The translations under genes and the position numbers were made by a program. The notes below the pieces were generated by a model that saw only the letters and a list, made by a program, of their open reading frames with translations, ran no database searches and was not told where the DNA came from. This document shows, in pieces, positions 36,701 through 48,400 of a DNA stretch of 64,000 bases (positions are counted from its first letter, which is position 1; the number at the start of each line of letters is the position of its first letter). Source of the DNA: Elmis aenea (taxonomy: Eukaryota > Arthropoda > Insecta > Coleoptera > Elmidae); contig OX393578.1 of NCBI GenBank assembly GCA_947652605.1, positions 35,345,470 through 35,409,469 on the forward strand. The letters are read 5' to 3'.

Positions 36701-39700
36701 ACTAAAAACAAAAGTTTGTAAGTGATTAAATATTAACTTTTTTTTAATCACAGGACTAGCAAAAGATGCCGCTGAAACTTCAACATTGGCATCTGAGTTA
36801 AAAGACAATGATGGAGTCTATTTTATTCCTGCATTTAGTGGTTTAGGGGTTCGTATATTTTAATTTAATTTAATGCACATTACATTCACAATGTGAAAGT
36901 CACTTCCAGAACTTGAACACCCAAGTGCACTGTATTTAATTTTTTTTTCCTTCTTAATCAAGTATGCTTGTATTTTATTATGTTAAGTTGTGTATGTAAC
37001 GTAAAGTAATTAAATAAAACATTATTTTCATTCAACTATATGTGCACAGGCTTTTCTTTGGGAAATAATACAGCATGACATACTCCTCGGTTAAAAAACA
37101 TAGGCGTTACATTTTATAAACATGATTTTTATTTTAAATTTACAGTTTATTGAATATTACTCCTAACGTTTAACAAAAATTACAAATAGGTGTTTAGGTA
37201 ACTCATTCTGAATAACTATTAAATTATGTTTTTAGCCTCCAATTCAAAATGACACAGCAGCATCGGGTTTCATAGGACTCCAACCAACTAGCACAAGATC
37301 TCACATGATCAGAGCAATTTTAGAAAGTATTGTTTATCGAATTACCTTAACTTACAATGTGTTAAAAAATGACACTCATCAAGATTACAAAAAAATTAGG
37401 TAAAGGTAAATACAAAATGTGTTATTCCTTAAATTGCAAAAAGTATTTTTAATGCAGTGTTGATGGAGGTGTCTCACAGAACGATTTCGTTTGTCAATTG
37501 CTTGCCGATGTGACAGGACTGGAAGTAGAACGTCCAACTAATCATGAAATGTCCTTGTTAGGAGCTGCTTGTCTTGCCGGTCTTAATGCAGGTAAAACAA
37601 ATTGTTGATGTACAGGGTGGACCAAATTTTAATGTTTAAAGGGGTATCTTGGTTTTACCATAATAGTTAGCAAAAATCTTATCTTGGGTTATTTTTCCGA
37701 AATAAACACGCCTGTGCTATTACATTTTTTTAAAAATCCATTTTGACACTACAAATGAAAAATGAAATTTCATTGATTTTGGAAATTAACTAATCCTTAT
37801 TTATTTAAAAAAAAATTAATGTTACACAGATTTTATATTTAAACATTTTTATGCTTAATTTAAAAACATTTTTAAGAATTTCTAACGCCTTTTGAGAATC
37901 GAAATGAACTGATAATTTTTTAAATGGAAACTCTAGCAAAGCATTTTTTAAAAACATAAAGATATAACTAATTTTATCAATTTTATTATCACAGTTTGCC
38001 ATGATTTCGTAAGCAACTGATGTTTACAACTGTTAATAATTAAACATCATTTCCAAGTCTTCAAATTTTTTCACATTTTTACCACTGACAATGTAAACTT
38101 TAAACAAACGTTATTAAACTTTTCAAAGTGTTTAAAGCTATATACTTATAAAATAACTTAAAACTTTGAAGATTTACTTGGAACTGACGTTTAGTTGTTT
38201 ATTAATTGTCAAATTCCTTACAAATTTTTTATAATGTTATTTAAACAGCATAACATTTTTTATTAAACATCTGTACAGGGTGGTCCAAATTTGATGGGAT
38301 TACATGGGTATCTCGCTTAATATTCAAGATAAAGAAACGGTTAACTTAACAAAAATGTGCAGTTTTTTGAGACAAACTCAGAACACACACAGCCACCTGT
38401 GACAAGAAACAACGACCTACATGTGACGACTGCGACACTGACCTAACAGTAGACCATATACTGATACAATGCCCAAATTATAAAGAGGCTAGAGAGCGAG
38501 CCAGCCTCCCACTAACTCTCAAAGAAACAGTGGGTCCAGACCACGGAAACACTTTATTAAACTTTTTAAAACACATAGACCTGTACAACAAGATATACAT
38601 TTTTAATACATGTGAGTGAAATAATGTGACATAAAATGTGAAATAAAATTAAAAGGTGCCAATGGCCACTGTAGCTGACGTACCTACAAATAAGTCTACA
38701 TTAAAGAAAAACTCAAAACCGTTTTCAAAAATATTCATCATTTCTGGTTTTTGAGTTATTGGAAAAAAAGTGTTTATTTGTCATATTAATATAATAATGT
38801 GCCACATCTCCGTTATTGTGGTAAATATCGAAAACATATATGGAGATTATTTTAAGACATTTTTATGTAAAATTGGATTATACCAACAAACAAAATTTAC
38901 GCTCGCCGTTTAAAAGTTATGCCACAAACTTACCTTTTTTTAAATGGAAGTTATAGCTGACTATGACCTATTAAAATTCCTTATTTTATTTTTATTCCAA
39001 ATGTATAAAGGTTGGTGTAGTTATTTTTAATAATATGCAAGTTAAGCAGGTTTTTTAGTTAAAAAAAAAGTAGGCTGTGAAAACGAAAACAAATAACGAA
39101 TTTAAATAGATCATGGCCAACTAAGGCTTTCATTTAAAAAAAGGTAAGTTTGTGTCATAACTTTTAAACGACAAGCGTAATTTTTTTTGTAGTATAATCG
39201 AAATTTACATAAAAATATCTAAAAATATTCTTTGTAAATTTCTTCGATATTTACAACAATAACGAAGAAATGACACATTAATTTGACAAAAAAACAGTGT
39301 TTTTTCCAATAACTCAAAAACCGGAAATGATAGAATATGTTTGAAAACGGTTCAGAGTTTATCTTAAAACACTGCACGTTTTGGGTAATTCAACCGTTTC
39401 TCTATCTTCAATATTAAGTGAGATACCCATGTAATCTCATCAAATTTGGACCACCCTGTACAAAATGTGCCAAAATGTAGTGATATAAAAAATTTGATTA
39501 TCTCAAAAAAATAACAAAAGAGACAGACATCAGATTTTCGCAAACTATATTTGGTAACCGAGATACCCTGTAAAACATTCGAATTTGGTTCACCCTTAAC
39601 AGCTGACTTAATTGTTTTATGGTTTCTCCGGCTCACTTCATATTTGATTTTACTTTGGAATGACAATTCATCTCCTTTTTAATAAATGTGTCATGTATAA

Positions 39701-40417
39701 AGCAGTTTGTTCTGGTAAACTGAAACAAAGTTCCAATATTTTAAATTGAATATATTCAGTTTGATTTTCAAAAAGTAAATATTTTTGTTAAAAAAATTCA
39801 GTCTCATTTACAAGCTATTTTAAATATTTATTCATGAAAAGCATGGTTCCCTTGTTTTGTATTTCAGCCTGCTCAAAATAACCTAACCGCCACTAAGATC
39901 TTAGAAGCTGTAATAGGATAAAATGTTTATATGCATTGATTACTATAATCTATAATGATTGATTTGTTTTCGAAAAAACAATCATGTGTTAATAGAAAAA
40001 AGTAAAATACTGAGAAATACTGACATTTTTAATTTTAAATATACTGTGATCACACTCACTATCAAATAATGTTTGTATCAATTCAGTACTACTTTAAGAA
40101 AATGAGCGTTAATTGTTCACTGTGCTTTTTTTACTTAATGCTAAAAGTAGTGGGCTACATCCGTTACCTCTTAAGAGATTTTTTTTAATATCCCCAAGCA
40201 GTTGATTGCTTTTGGATAGACTGAAAAATAAGTATTGATAATAACTTTTTTTTGCATTATAGGTATTTGGAAGGATATAAAAGAAATTAAATCGTTGAGA
40301 GTAATAAATCGGGTGTTTCAACCAACAAAAGATGTAAATCTTCAAAAGAAATACTCCAAAGAACTAAACGAATGGTTAAAAGCAGCAGAGCGATTTAAAT
40401 CTTGGTATAAAAAATAA
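30758..40417 (+). CDS. GK5: Glycerol kinase 5-like FGGY carbohydrate kinase, 10 exons
   Basis: FGGY-family kinase, predicted to phosphorylate glycerol using ATP in the cytosol; GK5 is the divergent animal paralogue of classical glycerol kinase. Exons: 30758-30856, 31018-31111, 34078-34247, 35121-35210, 35936-36247, 36306-36537, 36754-36848, 37236-37399, 37458-37591, 40263-40417. They total 1545 nt, or 514 aa, close to vertebrate GK5. The N-terminus has the phosphate-binding loop ALDVGTTTIKCQI. Exon 3 has ISCLGISTLRSTFITWKK, exon 5 GTVDTWLLYKLTGG, and exon 6 GDQSASTFG (D258 at the catalytic-base position) followed by LGTGSF. Exon 8 has SGFIGLQPTSTRSHMIRAI, exon 9 VDGGVSQNDF, and exon 10 ends KSWYKK. 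Introns are full of transposons: a nest at 31.9-33.4 kb in intron 2 and palindromes at 37.6-39.6 kb in intron 9. The donor after exon 7 (GGG|GTTCGT) is weak but the junction keeps frame. It is followed 1.8 kb downstream by INO80D on the same strand. Confidence 0.95.
32328..33146. mobile_element. hAT-type MITE with perfect 8-bp TSD
   Basis: Starts CAGTGGTTTCCAACCTG and ends GGTTGGAAACCACTG. GTCTAGGC is duplicated at 32320-32327 and 33147-33154. GGGGCGCGCC/GGGGGGCGC blocks lie inside both ends. It is interrupted by the element at 32476-33010. Confidence 0.88.
32476..33010. mobile_element. GGAGCGGAGC-rich hAT-type MITE nested in the previous one, perfect 8-bp TSD
   Basis: Starts CAGGGGTTTGGAGCGGAGC and ends GCTCGAAACCCCTG. 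GTTTTGTA is duplicated at 32468-32475 and 33011-33018. Tandem GGAGC units form its subterminal regions. Confidence 0.88.
33421..33635 (-). mobile_element. Degraded long-arm transposon arm
   Basis: The block order GGCAACTTTTG, TCGACCTTTTATCGATTGCA, CCAATAGTAAGCTTCGAA, CACACTGT parallels the right end of the 18.9-20.3 kb element but with low identity. Confidence 0.35.
35590..35820. repeat. Inverted repeat in GK5 intron 4
   Basis: GAAATGCTTCACAGTTTT near 35656 pairs inversely with AAAACTGGCCAGCATTTTT near 35751, and CCTCTTCTTCATTAGTA pairs with CTGATGAAGAGACGAG near 35729. The right arm contains CTGATGA, an AGAG/CTCT stem and AAAAC, a degenerate hammerhead-like order. Confidence 0.4.
38273..39462. 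mobile_element. Inner palindromic element, nested
   Basis: GTACAGGGTGGTCCAAATTT at the left and AAATTTGGACCACCCTGTAC at the right are exact inverted ends. The arms (about 420 bp) match inversely through ACATGGGTATCTCGCTTAAT. A 328-bp LINE fragment splits the left arm. Confidence 0.8.
38381..38708 (+). pseudogene. 3' fragment of a LINE ORF2 with zinc knuckle
   Basis: Reads THTATCDKKQRPTCDDCD, then VDHILIQCPNYKEARERA and LLNFLKHIDLYNKIYIFN before a stop. The C-x2-C...H...C knuckle is typical of the C-terminus of ORF2 in several LINE clades. AAACTCA flanks it at 38374-38380 and 38709-38715. The right arm of the host palindrome is uninterrupted at the equivalent site, which confirms the insertion. 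Confidence 0.7.
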
Positions 40418-42240
40418 AGGACAGGTTTACACAGTGATACTTTCCACAAGTATAAGATTTTTTGTGAGTGGGTTACTTTAATAACTAAAATAAATATGCA
40501 TGAAACATTCATTTTGTAATGTTTTTTTTTTTTATAGCCTTTGTTTGATGCATATTATTTTTTCATAATATTTAAATTTATAAGCAAATATATTACCACT
40601 CTTAAATAATAAATTTTAAAAGTGTATTGGAGCAAAAAAACGAAATTATTACCAAGCTGAATGTATTTTTTTTTCTAAAAAAAACTAAGTTATAATAATG
40701 CATTTAAGCTTAACAAAGATTTGTTCTTTTGCCATCAATTTACATTTATTTTAACAAGTTACGTTATCAAAGCGCAGCTCAAAAATCTTGTAATATAGAT
40801 TTAATATGCAAGACTGAATGTATTTGTAAAAGCTTGTTTTAATATTAAAATTTTTAGTACATATTAAAATAAAAAGTACAATAAGAAAAAATCATTATTT
40901 ATTATATCCTTTCCTTACCTGATGTGTTGCGTTTTAAAATTTTGTTATTTACCATAGCACTAACTAAATGCAGTTTATTAGAAAATGAGTTTATTTTTAA
41001 ATTCAAAGTATTTGACATATTAACAATCACAGCGTTTTTAAAAAAATTTGACTAAGAAAAATAAACTCTGTGACATCATAAAATTTAAACAAAAATGTTG
41101 AGTCCGTTATCGAAAAAATTAAATTGAATTTCTGAAATAATTTCGTAATTTTAATTTAACTTAGACTACAATCCTACGTTTTTTTAATCTTTTACCGTTA
41201 TTATGTAATTTTGGAATGTCGTTTCAACTTCTCAAACACCCTGTATATTATTTAAAAAATTAAATGATTGCACGCACTTTGCAGTATACTTTTAAAGGCT
41301 CTATCGATGATCAACATTTTTAACGTCTAGCACATACACACATACGGACGTCATCGCGAAAATAGTCGAAACTGGAATTCGAAAATTTTCGCGATCAAAA
41401 TACTTTCTTGATACTACGTACTACGTTACTACGTATGGTGAAAGTAAAAACCAACAGAAGGCGAGAATAATTGACCCAGCAAATTATTAAAAAATTATCA
41501 CACCATTTCATGTAAACAAATATCAAGGCAGATTTTTCAACTCATTCACGCTACAGTCTATCTGGAAACACTCACTGCCATTGGCTTGGCAACTATTCTG
41601 CCCTCGATATTAGTTTAGATTAGAATAATAGTATTATTTAAAAGATATGAACATATCTATTATTATAATATGTTTATTGAAGGTGTTTAAAGTAATATTA
41701 TGAATGATTATAATTCTTGCAAATGTGGCGAACCTGTCTAATTCAATTTCTAGGTACGCCAATGTTTCGCTGTTTACAAATTACAGAAAAAAATAAAATT
41801 TTATTAGTTTTGCGAAAAAAAATCTGCTTAAGAAGAAAAGTTTTGTGAAGAAAAGTGTAATATAAAATACGAATGAGCACTACGAAAATAAATAGATAAA
41901 TATATTAAACTTAACCTCTTTTTTAGCTTTCTGAATGTATCCAAACTATAGCCAAACTATTTATCTAGGAATATTTCATTTTACATCCGGTTACGCGGGA
42001 TGGTGGCCCTGATTGAAGTGTCACTTTCTAATTGACAAATAGTGTGCAATTTTTTATTAAATTTTCTTGAAAAAATAATTTTACATACTTTAAAAATAAT
42101 AATACTTTGCTTTTGTGTTGTGATTTTGCTAATTCAACCAGTGTTTCATACGTTAAAGTTTTTATGTCATGTGGATTTAACCTTAATAGAACTGTCAAGT
42201 TGTTTATTGTTATCAATTTAGTTTGTTGATAAACATAGTA
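40418..42240. other. Intergenic region between GK5 and INO80D
   Basis: Presumably holds the GK5 3' UTR (an AATAAA occurs at 40608-40613) and the INO80D promoter. A solo CACCCTGTATATT end near 41237 and a small palindrome around TTCGCG near 41354-41393 are present. No further gene is seen. Confidence 0.45.
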
Positions 42241-42358
42241 AATCGTGGTGAGTAAGCTATATTTATGAATTACCTTTAAAGCACATTAGTAATTTTGCAT
42301 TTTTAGGGACCCCATGTTTTTATATTTATGTTTTCTCGAAAGCGAGTGTGATTTGTAA
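42241..42358 (+). promoter_or_regulatory. INO80D leader: noncoding exon end, intron and short uORF
   Basis: A consensus donor (CGTG|GTGAGTAAG) after 42247 and an acceptor (TTTTTAG) before 42307 suggest a noncoding first exon joined to the exon that carries the start codon. In that second exon an ATG at 42314 opens a 14-codon uORF ending TAA at 42356-42358, 46 nt before the main ATG. The frame differs from the main frame. The 5' end of the transcript cannot be placed. Confidence 0.45.
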
Positions 42359-42404
42359 CAACTACGATGGAATATTAGATTTATTATCTGTTGGAACGAT
42401 TACC

Positions 42405-45400
42405 ATGATCAAAGGACATCAAAGGTATATAATTTAAGCCAAGTAAATCAACAATTAAAATTATAATGCATGAGAACACAATTAAATTTGTGTAGGTGAT
42501 TATAATACATCGGTAAAATGTTGAAGAAAAAGTACTATATATTATGTAACTGGTAGTTTTAAATGAGTGCGAATAGTTTATTATTTACACATAACAATAT
42601 TATGATAAAATATTTTCGGTAAATGTTATGTTCTTTGATTCGTTCAATAATCATAGTGCAGTAGAACGAAGGGTAATAAATAATCTAGTTTCACGTTTTT
42701 TAATTTTTTATAATGCAATATTTGATTTTAACATTACACTCAAAATGTCTACAGTCTTAAAGTTTGTTTTAACATACACATTTATGTACGAAATAAAATG
42801 CATAATTGCTTTTTCATTTAAGGTATAATGGATTAGTGTCTAGTACACTTTACAATAAGGATGACAGAATAAAAATATCAGGCAGTGTAAGCAATCCATA
42901 CAGAGAAAGAAATTCCATAGATTATCGTGATAGTCAAAACGATTTAAAATTTAATCATAACAATGCTATTTCTGAAAAAACTAGTTTATTTAATTCAGAT
43001 CGTACTTTGCACAAGTCAGTTTCTTTTCATACAATAAAAACTGAACCTGAAGATCAGAAATATGATGATAAGCTAACTACTCACAGTATTATAGGTATGT
43101 ATTATGTGAATTCAATTTATAAAAGCCTATTTAATGCTGACAAAAATAGTGGATCTCTAGTTATATCAAAAAACAAGTAATTAATTTATTAATTTGTGGA
43201 AGATAATATATAATCATAATGATTCAATGAAAGTGCTATTAGAATAACAATCTCTTGCATTTTGAGTGCTGCCAATACTATTACAGATGGTTTTAAAACG
43301 TTTTCATAAATTTATTTAACAAAATATCTTTTTGTATAATTGGTGTCTAAGTGTTTTTACTGTGTCTGTTAATTAAATATTGTTGCCTGTTTTATGAATC
43401 AGGGTTTTTGTTAAATTCAAATTTCTATTTATATTTTTTAATTATATTGCATTTTTATAGGTATAGATCAAGAAGTAGACAGTAAGGTACAAAAGTTAAA
43501 CAATACATCCAAACCATACATAAAAGAGGAAAATAAACGGAATACATACCATGAATCTTTGCAGAGGATAGAAAATTCACATGTGTTTTATAATCATTAT
43601 CAAAAACACTGGTTTAGTGCTAGTCTTGAGGTAAATAAACATTTCTAACAAATATTTTGTACCTCGCTTAATATACAATGTTAGTGTCTACAGCAGTGTT
43701 TTTTAACCTGTGTCGTGGCTTGCTAGTATTCCGTAAGCATCCTTCAGGTATGCTGTGAAAAATAAATATTAATAAACAAATGCACTTATACGTATGTCGG
43801 AGTTACATAAGTAAATGCAATTTTTTTCCAGTTAAGCAATCAGTATACAGTGATTATTTGAGCAACTACATTTGGTGTTGAAAATTAGCTTTTTTATCTG
43901 TTTTATATACCCACTCAGTTTAATACACTTAAATATTTTAATATACCATGATCAAACAAAAATTTGCTTTCTTCTACAAATAAGTTATTTTTTAAAAGAA
44001 TATTAGTTATATCGGAAAGATTTGTAAAAAAAAATAAATTAGAAACGTTTTCTTTAACATCAAAAACAAATTTTAAATTAATAGTTCAATAACTGAAACT
44101 TTGCACTCACTAGAAACAAAAATTGAACAGTACTTTCTATCCCTTGAAACAAAACAAAAACTTTTGTTGATGAAATCCTTTTGTAACACAAAATAGTGCT
44201 ATGTTTCAAACCAAACTGCAGGAGAAAGAAAATTTTCTAAAATCCGCAATGACATTTTGGCTGTAATAAGATTAGCAAATTTTGGATTGAAATAAAAATA
44301 GGTTCTTTTTATGCTAAACAGGATGTTTAGCTCTAAATTATAGTAGTATCAAAAAGAAAGATTTTGGATGGTAGTAGAATTGTTTAAGAGTTTAAGACGA
44401 TATAACCTCCTATTAAAAATCATCAAAATTTCAATTCCCTTTGCTTGTGTAACTTTTTTCGCCATTATCAAAGTTTACAATGACGGCTAATGAAAAACAA
44501 CAATAAATTTTCACATCAAACTGACAGTAGTTAGTAGTTACCTACATGTAACTTGATTTTGCGATAGTTAGTTTTTCAGTTATTTTATTAACCTTATTTT
44601 AAAATAAAACTGAATGTAGTTTGAAAATATCATCTATAAATGCTTATAAAAAAAAGATTTGAAAATAAAGATAATCGATTGTTCCTGGACCTTGTCCTAA
44701 CCCTTTATAATGTGCCATGAAATTTTAGCTGTGTTAAAAGTGTGCCCCTACATTCTACATTGCAAGGGTTGAAAAACAAATGGTCTACAGAGTATGATCA
44801 TTAGATATCTTACTTTGGGTTTATACGTGTTTTAATGGGTTTATACTTGTTTTAATCTGTAAATTGAGGTTCTATTTTGAGTTATATTGTATATTGATGA
44901 GTTACATTTTATATTGAAAACAGTTTTTATTTTAAAAACTGTAACTTTACTGAAAAAAGGTTAAGTATCTTTATAATGACTGATTACTTCATTTGATACG
45001 ATTTCTACTCATTTTATAATGACTTACTAAGTGGTGTTAAGTTACCCAGCAGGTGCGTTAAATAGAGTTAATATATTTTCATGTTTAGAGTAACACAAAC
45101 ACGATGATATTCATAAAAGTATCACCACTCGTCTCTTTTTGAAGAGATTTTTACACTTGTTTAATTCAAATGGATTAAAGTGAAGTTCAAATTTATTGTT
45201 GAATTGGAAAAACTGTTAATAAATTTAGTAAAACCTCATGGTTTGCTTATTAGCATTTAAGCGCTAAGCCATGGACTTAGTTTGATTTCAGGTTCAAATT
45301 CTTACTGCTGATCATTTATTTTAAATTTGTATTAAAAAAACTTGAGGGACTTTTTCGAATTTGAATAGGTTGTTTTAAAGGTGTTGTCTTATTTTTATGT

Positions 45401-48400
45401 CGTTAGCGTTTATATTTTCATTAATATTATAATTTCATTAAAATAAGTTTCTATTATGCAGTGTTGCAAGACGCAGATAACCTATTGTTTATTACCTTCA
45501 TTATCAATAATACTATATAACTTTTTTATAGAGGTTAAAGTTGGAAGATAAATCCAGAGAAGAACGACTAGAAATCACACGTTATGAACTTCGGAGATAC
45601 TTAAAACAAATATTAAAAAGCAATTTAGGGAAGTCAAATGATTTCTCCGAGGAAGCTGTACCAGATTCGAATTCCAGCATTGCATCATCACATCGAAATA
45701 ATGTTAGCTTACAGTCAGGATACGACAGACTGGTGCCCCTACGTGGCTGCGATATTGAAAAATGTCTACAACCCGCATTACCATGCACTCGTTATTGTAC
45801 CCTGCATATCATGCACAACACTGATCAAGTTCTATTTAGTTATTGCACAGCGAAGTTTGCCGATAACACTCAGTGTTCTGTTCCTGTTTTTGATATATCC
45901 CATGAACTACCGTTGTGTCCAGAACATGCCAGGAAAAGAGTAAGTGTTCATAAGTGTTACCTATTTTAATTTAACAGTTAATAAATATTGCTATTTTTTA
46001 GGACAACTACCAAATGTATCAGGAAACGAAACCAAAGAAGTTACGTAAAAAGGTGAAACCATCAGCAATGATCAGACCACAAAAACGTAGCAAGAAAAGA
46101 AAAAGACTAGTTAAACCACCAGAAAATACTTCTTCTAAAATTGAAGACAACGCTGTTGTTCCAGGTACACCTAAAGTTTTCGTTTATAATACCAAAAGTT
46201 ATAGTTCTCTGTCAATGAAAATAAGATTTGACCATTCCTGTTTTAAAACAACTTGGGAAACTGCAGCCTCCTTTTATTTAATTAATGTAATTCATCGAAT
46301 AAAATTTTATTTCTCATTCTTTCCCTCTTAACATCTAAAAAAATTATTTGTATTGTTTTTCATTATTTTAACTGTATTTTCATTATGTGAGTTGTTTTTT
46401 ATCATGAAAATTGAGATGTTATAATATTGCATTGTTATGCCAATTACATTTTATTTTACGTTACTCGGTTAATATTTACTGTATTTACTCATGTATGGAA
46501 TAAATCAATAATTAATTTACAAAATTAATCTGATCCATTCATTAACTCATACGTTTTTGTTTAGAAATTTGCGATGAAGAATCTTCTCACCTAGCGGAAG
46601 ATATGGTAGAGGAGGTACTAGCTTTACAAGAACCAGACGGACTGGAACTTGTATCTGTTGAACAAGCACTGGTTACTCAAGCCTCGACTTTGTTAGAAGA
46701 AAGTGAAATTAATAATGTTCTTAGTACAATACAAGCAGATGAATTTAACGACTTTTTCACTGGTAATGTTTTAAATTTATGTAATTATTATCACTTGATA
46801 TGAAAGTCGTTGTAAAGTAAGTAATTAAAAATAAATATAGTTGGATTGGAATTTAAAGAAATATAATAGTCAACTACCCTTTATTAGTGAAAGGTTAGTT
46901 TTCAACATAAACCCTTTCCCGTGGATATTGTTTGAGCAGTTAAATGTGTAAACCAAAGGTTTTCTTTGCTAATCTTTGCTATCATCTGTTACAAGAGTTC
47001 CGTTTTGTAGTTGCTTTGTAGTTGCTGCTCTATTTGTTACATCAAATCATATTAAACTATTTATGATGCAACCAATTATGGCAAAACATAAAACATGCTC
47101 CCATCACATTTTGAAAAGCCTTTCTATAAAATAACATATCCTCTTTTAGTCTGTGTGATCCACTTCTCTCATCACAACTATTACTATCCTCTAAATCCTC
47201 TTCCTTAATCAAATCAACCAGAAATCAAAAATTCCCTCTCACTTCTATTTTCATTATCATTTCGTAATTCTTCAAGTAGTCGTGGTCATTATTACCTCCA
47301 CGAGGCACCATGTTATTAGTCAGGCAGAAACACTTTTTAAATTTAAAAGTGTATTTTCGCAAGTAACTTCATTTACTATAGAAAAGCTTCCTGTATTCAG
47401 AAATGTCAAATATTTGCAGAAAACGTCAATATATGGTTACGGTGACCGTACGTCTTTTATTATGAAGGACAATCCTTTATTTAAAAGCGAAGTCCTTTAG
47501 ATTGATTTATTTTTAAAAACTTAATTGTCCTTTATTTAACAAAATTGTGTGGTAATAAATTAATTGGTGTTTATTGTGCGGGGCACATAAGGAACAATTG
47601 TATTAGTATTGGAATCAAATGCCTTCCAGTCCAGTTGACATTGAAGTTATAACAGTGAAAATTTATTCATTCTTTTATATTTATTCTATATGAGTTGAAA
47701 ATTTAAAGGAAATTTGTGATGATATAATATGTTCAGGATCAAAGGCTACTAGGTACAGTAAAGCTAGGGAGTTGACTCTATTACCGATTTTGTAAAGGAT
47801 TTTAAAACTGTTTGTACTTCTTAAAATATACTTTTTAGGAGAAATGTCCTACAATTTTCAAAACCTTTTTTACTTATCTCTTTGCTGAAGCATGGCTTTT
47901 TCTCCATTGTCAAGCTTCAACTTTTCATGAACAAATTCTGTTGCTATAAAAACATTTAAACTGCAATTGTCTCAACGTCAAACAAAAGTTTTTACTCATG
48001 AATGTGAAAAAACTTGTATTGATTACTTATTTAGATCAGATGTTTTTCAAGAAATAGTTGAAATTGACTGAATCTTTATTAATAAAATCCCTTTTGGTCC
48101 AAAGAAAAAAAAAAAAAGATTTTTCTTTCCAAAACTAATAAAGTAAAATTACACTTAAAAGGTGACTTTTTTGATAAAATTTGCTGTATCAAAAACTTTA
48201 TATACAGGGTGTCCCAAATTCGAGTAAATGCATGGCGATCTCGCTTATCTTAAGAGCTACGAGATCGGTTAAATTAGGGCAAATTAGATACTCATCAAAT
48301 ATCTACAAAGAAAATTTTCATAGCTCTCTTGGTTCAAAAGTTATTCAAGAAAAACTGAAAAAATTGATTTTCGTTTTTTTGCTTATATCCTACATTTTTT

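Larger units (their letters stand above)
37611..39599. mobile_element. Outer long-arm element in GK5 intron 9
   Basis: TACAGGGTGGACCAAATTTT at the left and CGAATTTGGTTCACCC at the right are inverted ends. Each is followed inward by a GGTATCTTGG/CCGAGATACC block. A second element at 38273-39462 interrupts it. Confidence 0.7.

Noticed and set aside
45541..45969. KANSL2 as the identity of the 42-50 kb gene
   Set aside because: The zinc-binding block (CTAKFAD..QCSVPVFDI) and the C-terminal TEELERAL block fit INO80D better than KANSL2, although both share the domain.
47282..47500. 72-codon open frame in INO80D intron 6
   Set aside because: No domain, no flanking splice signals that keep the INO80D frame, and the exon order is complete without it.
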